NCBI RefSeq assembly: GCF_030403505.1
Contig: NZ_JAUEMJ010000011.1
Span: 1-64,000, forward strand
Source of the DNA: Glycomyces tritici
GTDB taxonomy: Bacteria; Actinomycetota; Actinomycetes; Mycobacteriales; Micromonosporaceae
Reading direction: 5' to 3'
DNA length: 64,000 nt
In this document: positions 16,562 through 23,832 of the stretch, in pieces
Layout: every line of letters starts with the position of its first letter
Numbering within the stretch: position 1 is the first letter of the stretch
Notes under the pieces: generated by a model
Seen by the model: only the letters and a program-made list of their open reading frames with translations
Database searches by the model: none
Told to the model about the DNA's origin: nothing
Program-made: the position numbers and the translations under genes

Positions 16562-17503
16562 CTATCGTTCGGGCCGATCGTCAATCACCGCCCGCGCGCC
16601 TTCATCGAGGAGCCGCTGTGCGACTGCTGCACCGAGTTTTGCAGCGTCACCGTTGCCTGCGGTCCCGGACGCTTCCAGGACACGGCGGCCGTCCGGTGAG
16701 TAAACGCGGGCGTGCAAGTACACATCCTGGCCGTTGAACATGGCGTGCGCGGCAACGGCAGTGCGGCGTTCCCGCGAAGGGTCCGAAGTAGGCGCGTTCG
16801 CACGTCGCTTCGATGTGGGTCGCGGGGTGGTCGAGCGGGGCGAGGAGCGCGCGCGTGGGGGTGTCGTCGTCGCGGCATTGGAGCGCGATGATGCCGGCGC
16901 CGGCAGCGGGCAGCGGGCAGGAGGTCGTCAGTGCTGAACGTGTCGGTTGCCGCGGCGATCTGTCCGACGCGGACGAGTCCGGCTTCGGCCATGATGAGCG
17001 CGTCGACGTCGCCACGCCGCAACTCGCGAGGCGTGACCCGGCGTTGCCGCGGATGGGCGGATAGTCGAGGTCATCGCGGAGCCTGCGCAGCTGCGCGGTG
17101 CGGCGCGGCGCGGCGAGGACGTACCGACGCGGGCGCCGGCGGGCAACTGGGCGAAGGTGAGACCTCCGGGGTGGACGAGGCAGTCAGCGGGGCTGTCGCG
17201 TTCAAGGAACGCCGCGAACATGGTGCCCGCGGGCAACCCGACATCACCGGGCACATCCTTCAGGCAGTGCACGGCCACGTCCGCGCGGCCGGCAACGATG
17301 AGCTGGTCGACTTCTTTGCAGAACAGAGCCTTCCCGCCGCGGTCAGCGAGCGCGCCGGTCCAACGGTCGCCTTCGGTCGTGGTCGTGACCGCTTCGACAG
17401 TGATCCCCGGATGGTAGTGCTCCAGGAGTGTCTGGACGCGTTCGACTTGAGCGAGCGCCATCAGCGATTCGCGCGAGGCCAACCGGCTCGTCTTGTCGCT
17501 CAT
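16562..17503 (-). pseudogene. hydroxymethylbilane synthase (hemC-like), multiply frameshifted
   Basis: The minus strand encodes recognisable HMBS blocks in three frames. In the first 45% are LASRESLMALAQVE, GGKALFCKEVDQLI, DVAVHCLKDVP and VGTSSPRRAA. Then come LRRGDVDALIMAEAGLVRVG and ALQCRDDD with shifts near 17055 and 16900, and finally MFNGQDVYLHARVYSPDG to AAVAQRLLDEG in another frame. Total span (313 codons) equals a full-length HemC. The product would normally make hydroxymethylbilane for tetrapyrroles; this copy cannot. A functional hemC must lie elsewhere. Confidence 0.8.
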
Positions 17504-17611
17504 GGCCCCACGGTAGAGGGGAATCCGGGGGAAGTCGGCGCGGGCACGCCGTTCCGAGCGATGGCAGTCCTGCAGGACGGCCGACACCATGTCGCCGAAG
17601 CATCGCATAGG

Positions 17612-18493
17612 TCAGACAAGGCCATCTCCGCCAAGCGGTACCGGCAGCGACACGACCCGCACCGCAGCGTCAACTGGATGCGCTGAGGACATCTGGACGT
17701 GCACCCAGGTTCGTTCAGCGATCAGGTCGACTTCCCAGTTCGGACGCACCCCGCCTGCTGATGCCACTCGCAGGACCTGGAATTGCTGCAAGGCATCCTC
17801 GCCCAAGGCCTGGTTCACTGCAGCTAGCGCGGCTGCGTGCGCGTGAACTGCGTCTTGCAGGGGGTAGGTGGCCCAGTGCCTTCGAGTCACCTTCCCGAAA
17901 ACGCGGAAAACCGTGCGACCGACCCAGCGGCACGTCTGTACAGCGACGGCCCCGATCACCCCTGAAGCTGCTGCCAGCGCGATCCATGTCGAGCTGTCAG
18001 CAGCCTGCTGAAGCGTTTCGCCCTGGACAGAGGCGGTGCCACGTGTCTGCTGGGCTCCTGTCAGGAAGGGACTGGCGGGAAGGAGGACTGGCTGTTTGGC
18101 AACGGCAGCGTCTTCTTTAACTTGGGCGAGCAGTTTCGCGTTGGATGATGCCGTGGGGGTCTGCTCCAGCAACGCGAGCAAGCTCCAGAAGCAGTCAGCT
18201 TCAGACGTGCTGGAGGGACGGAAGCCGGCCATCGTATTGCGGATCGTCGTGTATTCGTGCCCAGTCACTGCCACCAGCCAATGCCCGAACACCTGGTCGT
18301 TGTCCATTCCAGCCACAGTCCGAAGTTCGGTAGGTAGGGACTCGACGACGTCACACTGCCACTGTCGGAGTAGGTATGTGAGGGTTCGGGTTGCCCGCTC
18401 ATCGCGGCGGAACCGCTCTTGTTGCTCGGTGAGGTGCTGCTGTGCTTGGGGTTCAGGGGGATCGGCCGGGTGGGAGCTGCCGGTCATGCTCAT
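17612..18493 (-). CDS. hypothetical protein with one central membrane segment
   Basis: A 293-aa protein. The N-terminal about 150 residues are helical and Gln/Glu-rich (PQAQQHLTEQQERFRRDERAT). A hydrophobic stretch lies around residues 170-187 (WIALAAASGVIGAVAVQT), and a C-terminal domain follows (HAAALAAVNQALGEDAL onward). No known family. It is downstream of the Lsr2-like gene on the same strand, with 88 bp between. Confidence 0.55.
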   Translation of the reverse strand: MSMTGSSHPADPPEPQAQQHLTEQQERFRRDERATRTLTYLLRQWQCDVVESLPTELRTVAGMDNDQVFGHWLVAVTGHEYTTIRNTMAGFRPSSTSEADCFWSLLALLEQTPTASSNAKLLAQVKEDAAVAKQPVLLPASPFLTGAQQTRGTASVQGETLQQAADSSTWIALAAASGVIGAVAVQTCRWVGRTVFRVFGKVTRRHWATYPLQDAVHAHAAALAAVNQALGEDALQQFQVLRVASAGGVRPNWEVDLIAERTWVHVQMSSAHPVDAAVRVVSLPVPLGGDGLV

Positions 18494-18581
18494 CGTTCAA
18501 CCGTAGAGCAGTTGAGTCCGCCGCCGCGTACCTCCTGTTCGGGGAGCCCAGAGTAAATTCCGTTTGCTGCGTCCCGCTAGA

Positions 18582-18929
18582 TCAAGCTGGGGTGCCGTTG
18601 GAGGCCTTGTACAGCTCGAGAATCGTGTTCGGCACGCGCCCGTACGGTTGGACGCCGTACCCGTTGCGTTTCGCCCACTCGCGGACACGGGCGGACTCGC
18701 CGCTGGTGTTGCGGCGACGTCTGGGGCGTTCGCCGGGAGCCAGGAGGCGGGCACGGCCGAGCTTGCGGCCTTTCGCCTGGTACCGGGAGAGCACTCGCCG
18801 CAGCTCGTTCGCGTGTGTGGCGGACAGGTCGATCTCGTAGACCTGCTCGTCGATCGCGAACCGGAGGGTTTCGTCGGCGGTCGTTCCGTCCAAGTCGTCA
18901 ATGAGGTGGATGACGCGTTGCTTCGCCAT
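18582..18929 (-). CDS. Lsr2-family nucleoid-associated protein with altered AT-hook
   Basis: A 115-aa Lsr2 homologue: N-terminal dimerisation domain (MAKQRVIHLIDDLDGTTADE, FAIDEQVYEIDLS, ANELRRVL), basic linker, and C-terminal DNA-binding domain (SARVREWAKRNGYGV). Lsr2 silences AT-rich foreign DNA by binding the minor groove through an Arg-Gly-Arg loop. Here the loop reads QPYGRVP, so the first Arg is Tyr. That could weaken or retune binding, or make it a dominant-negative partner of the chromosomal Lsr2. It sits beside mobile DNA and is probably carried by the accessory region. Confidence 0.85.
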   Translation of the reverse strand: MAKQRVIHLIDDLDGTTADETLRFAIDEQVYEIDLSATHANELRRVLSRYQAKGRKLGRARLLAPGERPRRRRNTSGESARVREWAKRNGYGVQPYGRVPNTILELYKASNGTPA

Positions 18930-18991
18930 GTCGAATGCGGCCCTTCCATTTTTGAGGCGTTGCGGAAAGTCTCAATGACGTTTCCCTGCTT

Positions 18992-19062
18992 GCGCTTTCA
19001 ATGTTGTCCGAGCCGTACCACAACGCGGCAACAACTGTGTAGCAACGCAACAATGAAAGCGC
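18992..19062. promoter_or_regulatory. large inverted repeat between lsr2-like and RNA ligase genes
   Basis: GCGCTTTCAATGTTG (18992-19006) pairs with CAACAATGAAAGCGC (19048-19062), 14 of 15 positions, separated by 41 nt that contain several CAAC units. It occupies the divergent promoter region and could hold two operators in opposite orientation. The regulator is unknown. Confidence 0.5.
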
Positions 19063-19130
19063 GACCGCGAGCTAGAGACGGATATACTTGCAGTACAAGC
19101 AAGTGAGCGCTCTCCCGTGAAAGGTCGCTA

Positions 19131-19907
19131 ATGGACTTCCAGGCCCTCAACTCGGCAACGAAGTACCCGTCGATTCTCGCCTACCACCAGCCGCAGCCTG
19201 AACACCGCGGAAGAACTGGAAGCGACACCCTGTGTTGACTTTCGCGGCCAGGACGTCATCCTTACCGAAAATGTGGATGGGACGAACGGCCGGATCGCGA
19301 TCCTGCCCGGCGGCGACTGGTTCATCGGCTCGCGGGAAGACCTCATCACTGCGCGCGGCGACCGCGTCCCGAACCAAGGCCCGGTCAACCTTGCCATGGC
19401 GCGAGCCCTGGTTCCCGCTGCCGAGCAGGCCGCTGCGGCCTGGGACGGGAAGGACGCGCTGGTCATCTGGGCGGAAGTGTACGGCGCGGCCACCGCCGCG
19501 GGCTGGCAGAACTACTCGACGGACAAGCACACTGTCGGGGCGCGGATCTTCGACGTTGCGCTCATCGACCCGTACATCCTCACGCAGACCGCGGCTGACG
19601 CGGCCGCGTGGCGGGATGCTGGCGGGCAGCAGTTCGCGCCGCTGGACTTGAAGATGGAACTGCCGCTCGAACGGGTCCCCGAGCTCGGCACCGTCAACGG
19701 GGACGACATTCCCACCGACATCGAAGATGCACACCAGTGGCTGACTTCGGTCCTCACCGAGACACAGGTTCGCCTGGACGACACCGGGAAAGGCCAAGCG
19801 GAAGGCATCATCGCCCGGACGGCCGGACGTGAACTGATCGCCAAGCTCCGCCACCCCGACTATGCGAAGCATCAGCGAATCCTGGCGAACGCTCCGCGTC
19901 AGCGCAG
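19131..19907 (+). pseudogene. RNA ligase-like protein, frameshifted, catalytic Lys lost
   Basis: The N-terminus MDFQALNSATKYPSILAYHQ is in one frame; from about 19200 the protein continues one base over (LNTAEELEATPCVDF, then VILTENVDGTNGRI, WFIGSREDLI, EGIIARTAGRELIAKL). The pattern is that of RNA ligase-type nucleotidyltransferases, whose motif I is KxDG. The nucleophilic Lys position holds Asn (codon AAT). Frameshift, missing nucleophile and a 3' end running into the Tn7-like left end at 19908 together indicate a dead gene. Confidence 0.7.
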
Positions 19908-19913
19908 TGTAGG

Positions 19914-19982
19914 GTCTCATCCAATCTGTCGGTGTCTCACGTAGATGTCGGTCTGGATGTCGGTTCCGACATCTACGTGAGA
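19914..19982. repeat. transposon left-end repeats (putative TnsB sites)
   Basis: Related units are GTCTCATCCAATCTGTCGGT (19914-19933), GTCTCACGTAGATGTCGGT (19934-19952) and a short GTCTGGATGTCGGTT (19951-19965). An inverted copy CCGACATCTACGTGAGA (19966-19982) forms a perfect 17-bp inverted repeat with 19935-19951. Phased copies next to a TGT terminus fit transposase-binding sites. Confidence 0.6.
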
Positions 19983-20036
19983 AATCCACTCGCGCGGGTG
20001 ACAGACATGACGACGTGACACGTTCATGCTGGACGT

Positions 20037-20780
20037 GTGGTGGGGAACCTGGAAGACCGGTTGTCGTCGGTCGAGGTGCGGTATCGGCGTGATGGCGGCG
20101 AGTTCGTCGACACGACCATGAACCTAGCCAGGGTTGACGCGCTTGCCGCATCAGTCCCGGTTCGCGAGTTCCGTTGGTACAAGGGCCGCAAGCATTATTC
20201 GGGCTGGTACTGGTCGTCCACGACCGGCGGCATGGTCGCGTACGAGAGCTTGTTGGAGCTGGCGCGGATTCTGCTGGCTGACTTCGACCCAGACGTCTGC
20301 GGGATCGCGGCGCAGCCGTTCCAGATGGCAGAGAGCACAGAATCCAAGACACGCAGCCACGTTCCTGATCTGCTGCTCTTGCACCAGGACCGCACGGTCA
20401 CCGTCGTCGATGTGAAGCCCGCGAACCGGTTGGACGACCCGGTGGTCACCGCAGTGTTCGAGTGGGCCGGCACGCTGGTTCGGATGCGCGGCTGGCGATT
20501 CGAAGTCTGGACTGGGGTCGACGCGGTCCTGTTGGCGAACGTCCGCTTCCTCGCAGGCTTCCGGCGGCCGAGCGTCATCGACGCGGCACTGCTGGGGCCG
20601 TTGGCCGAGATCGCGGCCGCTCAGGGCACAGTCGGTGGTGTCGAGCGAGTAGCCCGGTCGCTGGGGCCAGCGGCGAAGGTCAGGCCCGCGCTGCTGCATC
20701 TGATCTGGCGAGGGGTCTTTGCCGCAGACTTGGCCGTTCCGCTCAGTTTGGAGACTTCGATCTGGTTGGCGGAGCCGTGA
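20037..20780 (+). CDS. tnsA: TnsA-like transposon endonuclease subunit
   Basis: A 247-aa protein with a restriction-enzyme-like TnsA fold. Candidate catalytic residues are Glu70 in YESLLELARIL, Asp111 in HVPDLLLL, and Asp125 and Lys127 in VTVVDVKPAN. TnsA nicks the 5' strands at transposon ends and lets the TnsAB transposase excise the element completely. The GTG start at 20037 lies 129 bp inside the left end. The stop overlaps the tnsB start (GTGATG), so the subunits are co-translated. TnsA is a separate protein here, not fused to TnsB. Confidence 0.8.
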   Translation: MVGNLEDRLSSVEVRYRRDGGEFVDTTMNLARVDALAASVPVREFRWYKGRKHYSGWYWSSTTGGMVAYESLLELARILLADFDPDVCGIAAQPFQMAESTESKTRSHVPDLLLLHQDRTVTVVDVKPANRLDDPVVTAVFEWAGTLVRMRGWRFEVWTGVDAVLLANVRFLAGFRRPSVIDAALLGPLAEIAAAQGTVGGVERVARSLGPAAKVRPALLHLIWRGVFAADLAVPLSLETSIWLAEP

Positions 20781-22753
20781 TGTCGGAGTTCGTGATGGCG
20801 GTCGGGCCGGGATCGCAAGTGTTGTTCGATGGGGACCTGGTCCGGATCGAGGAACTGGATGCGGCCACGGTCACGGTCAAGGTTGAGCGGACCGGCCAGT
20901 ACCGGGTGTTGACGTTGTCGCGGTTGATCACAGGCTGCGCAGCATTGGAGGTCCCTGACGAGCCGCTGCCTGGCGGGAGCATCGGGACGACGCTGGCGGG
21001 CCTGACCGCCGCGCAGCGGGAGCAGCTTGAAGAGCGCGCGGCGCATTTGCGCGAAGTGCTTGTCGACGACGGGCGCCGGCAGGCGGACCGTCTTGGGGAC
21101 AAAGCCGCCGAGCTGGGCGTGACGGCCCGAACGCTTGAACGCTGGTTGCAGGACTTCCTCCGAGATGGCGAGGCCGGTTTGGTTGACGGCCGGATGCTCA
21201 GGCGCAGATCCACCTCGGTTGATCCTAAATGGGATGCGGCGGTCAAACAGATCGTTGGCGAGAAGGTGAACGCATCAACGCCGACGCGCTCCGCGGTGAT
21301 AGACCTGGCCGCCGAACGCCTGGAGGACGAATTCGGCGCCGGCGTCGTCCCGCTCCCGTCCAGGGCGACCGCTTTTCGGCGCTTCGCGGAGCTGACTCGC
21401 GGGACCAACGCCGTCTCGGGCAGCGCCAAGGGGCGCCGGTCGATCGCAGACCGGCCCGAGGGAGTCTACGGCCGGTTGCGGGCGACCAGGCCGGGCGAAT
21501 ACCTGATCCTGGACACCCAAGACATCGATGTGTTCGCGATGGAACCAGTGACCTGCCGATGGGTCGGGGCACAGCTCACGATCGCGCAGGACCTGTTCAC
21601 CCGCTGCGTCGTCGGCATGCGAGTGACGGCAGTGTCAACCCAGGCCGTCGATGTCGCCGGAGTGCTCTACGAAGCGGTCGCCGGCCGCGAAGCGCCCACA
21701 TCATGGCCGCCAGAGGCAGTCTGGCCTTACCACGGGGTCCCCGGGCATCTGGTCGTCGACGAGGTCGAGACGCTCGCCGGACCGGTCTGCGCCCCGGAGA
21801 CCCTGGTGGTCGACCACGGGAAGGTATTCCTGTCCACGCATGTCAAAGGGATCTGCGCCCGGTTGGGTATCTCGATCCAGCCCGCGCAGACACGGAAGCC
21901 GACGGACAAACCCACGGTCGAGCGGTTCTTCCGCACCCTCCGCGAAGGGTTCACACAGCACCTGCCCGCCTACAAAGGACCGGACCTGCACTCGCGGGGC
22001 GAACGGGTCGAAGATCAGGCATTTCTGTTCCTGCACGAGCTCGAGGACGCCATCCGTGAATGGATCGCCCTGGTCTATCACCGCACCAAGCATTCCGGGC
22101 TCGCCGTCGCCGAGCACCCAGGCCTCGAGTTTTCCCCGGCGGAGATGTTCGCGATCGGGCTGGCGAAGGCAGGTTATCTGCGGCTGCCGGTCACTCCCAC
22201 GCTCGCCTTGGACTTCCTGCCGGTCCGGGCCCGCACCATCCAACACTACGGCGTCGAGATCGACAGGCTGCGCTACAACGGTCCCGGCCTCAACGACTAC
22301 CGCGGCCGGACCAGCCCGTTCGGCGGGGCACTCGCCGGCAAGTGGCCCATACGCGTCGACCCCAATGATGTTCGCTACGCCTGGTTCCAGGACCCCGCCG
22401 ACGGTCAATGGCACCAACTCGACTGGGAGCATGCCGCGATGCTCCACACCGGCTTCTCAACAGAGGCCGCCGCCTACGCCCGGCGCCTGGCCGCGGCAAG
22501 GGACGAACACATCGACCCGGCCAAAGCGTTCGCGGGACTGCTGCGCCGCTGGGATGCCGGTCTCGTCGCCGACCGGCGCGAGCGGCGGATGCTGGCACGA
22601 TGGTCGGCCGAACATGCCGCCCTCCCGATCGAAGCCCTCATCACGGAGCCGTCCAGGGCCGCAACCGAGGACGGCGCCGACGTCGTCACCGGCGACGACG
22701 ATGAGATGGACTTCGACGGGGACTGGGACGAGGGCTACCGGGTACTGACATGA
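20780..22753 (+). CDS. tnsB: TnsB-like DDE transposase
   Basis: A 657-aa retroviral-integrase-fold transposase. It has N-terminal HTH domains (LGVTARTLERWLQDF at about 115-130), then the catalytic core with Asp in LILDTQDIDVF (about 244), Asp in LVVDHGKVF (about 344) and Glu in KPTVERFFRTL (about 382). A Mu-transposase-type beta-barrel C-terminal domain (TIQHYGVEIDRLRYNG) and an acidic tail (DDDEMDFDGDWDEGY) probably contact TnsC. ATG 20780 overlaps the tnsA stop. All catalytic residues are present. Confidence 0.9.
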   Translation: MSEFVMAVGPGSQVLFDGDLVRIEELDAATVTVKVERTGQYRVLTLSRLITGCAALEVPDEPLPGGSIGTTLAGLTAAQREQLEERAAHLREVLVDDGRRQADRLGDKAAELGVTARTLERWLQDFLRDGEAGLVDGRMLRRRSTSVDPKWDAAVKQIVGEKVNASTPTRSAVIDLAAERLEDEFGAGVVPLPSRATAFRRFAELTRGTNAVSGSAKGRRSIADRPEGVYGRLRATRPGEYLILDTQDIDVFAMEPVTCRWVGAQLTIAQDLFTRCVVGMRVTAVSTQAVDVAGVLYEAVAGREAPTSWPPEAVWPYHGVPGHLVVDEVETLAGPVCAPETLVVDHGKVFLSTHVKGICARLGISIQPAQTRKPTDKPTVERFFRTLREGFTQHLPAYKGPDLHSRGERVEDQAFLFLHELEDAIREWIALVYHRTKHSGLAVAEHPGLEFSPAEMFAIGLAKAGYLRLPVTPTLALDFLPVRARTIQHYGVEIDRLRYNGPGLNDYRGRTSPFGGALAGKWPIRVDPNDVRYAWFQDPADGQWHQLDWEHAAMLHTGFSTEAAAYARRLAAARDEHIDPAKAFAGLLRRWDAGLVADRRERRMLARWSAEHAALPIEALITEPSRAATEDGADVVTGDDDEMDFDGDWDEGYRVLT

Positions 22754-23832
22754 CCGACGCCTACAGCCTGTCGCGCAAGGAAGGCTGGCACCGCTGGGTC
22801 GACAGCCCCGGCCGGAACCGCCCCGAACAACTCACCGCACGCCAGTTGGGGAACCTCAGCTTCCCAGCCAGGGAAGACTACGACGACGCCCGCGACGACT
22901 GGCATGCGAACTTCGGCATTCTCGAAACTCCGCAACTCAAGGCGATCCACGACGATCTCGACCTCATCGTCTCCAGCAACCGCCAAGACCCCGACCGCGT
23001 CCGGGGTGCCGCCGTCATCGACGCCCACGCAGGCCTGGGAAAGACCACGATCGCCCGGGCGTTCATGCGCGAGTTCGACCGCCGGCAGCGACGCCGGTTC
23101 GGTGAAACCATCGGCGACCACGAGCACCTGCCGGTGTTCAACATCGGACTGACTTCACGGACGACACTGCGAACCCTGAACTACATGATCTGCGAGTTCT
23201 ACGGCCGCCCTGGAATCGAGCGCGCGACGGCCGCACGACTGACCAACTTCGCCGTCGACTGCGTCAACTCCTGCGGCACCCGCATCGGCTTCATCGACGA
23301 CCTGCACTTCATCAATATGCGACACAGCAGCGGCGTCGAAGTCGCCAACCACCTGAAATGGCTCGCGAATGAACTGGCGATCACGTTCATCTTCGCCGGC
23401 GTCGGCCTTACCAAACGCGGATTCTTCTCCGAATGCCTGGACGACGAACACCTGGAGATGGCCCAAACCGGCCGGCGCTGGACCCGCCTGGCCCTGCCGC
23501 CGTTCACGATCACCACCGAATCGGGGAAGCAGGCGTGGTTTTTGCTGGTCCGCGCCACCGAACGCAACCTCGTCCTCGCTCGCACCCACCCGGGGATGCT
23601 GACCGACATCTCCGACTACCTCTTCGCCCGCACCACCGGCCACATCGGCTCGTTCTTCACACTCATCCAACGAGGCTGTCGCCAGGCCATCAAGACCGGC
23701 AAGGAACGGATCGACACCGACCTGCTTGACACCGTCCGCATTGACCAGGCAGCCGAGAACGAACGTGCTGACCTGCAAGCCTCATTCAAGAAGGGAACGC
23801 TTTCCACCCAGGTCACCCGGCCCGTCCGATGA
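22750..23832 (+). CDS. tnsC: TnsC/TniB-like AAA ATPase
   Basis: A 360-aa AAA+ regulator that links target selection to the transposase. Walker A is DAHAGLGKTTIA (about residue 93), Walker B is RIGFIDDLHFI (about 180), and a sensor-like segment is ITFIFAGVGLTKRG. The gene overlaps tnsB by four bases (ATGA) and is itself overlapped by tniQ. Size and motifs fit TniB/TnsC proteins. It should form ATP-dependent filaments on DNA at targets chosen by TniQ. Confidence 0.9.
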   Translation: MTDAYSLSRKEGWHRWVDSPGRNRPEQLTARQLGNLSFPAREDYDDARDDWHANFGILETPQLKAIHDDLDLIVSSNRQDPDRVRGAAVIDAHAGLGKTTIARAFMREFDRRQRRRFGETIGDHEHLPVFNIGLTSRTTLRTLNYMICEFYGRPGIERATAARLTNFAVDCVNSCGTRIGFIDDLHFINMRHSSGVEVANHLKWLANELAITFIFAGVGLTKRGFFSECLDDEHLEMAQTGRRWTRLALPPFTITTESGKQAWFLLVRATERNLVLARTHPGMLTDISDYLFARTTGHIGSFFTLIQRGCRQAIKTGKERIDTDLLDTVRIDQAAENERADLQASFKKGTLSTQVTRPVR

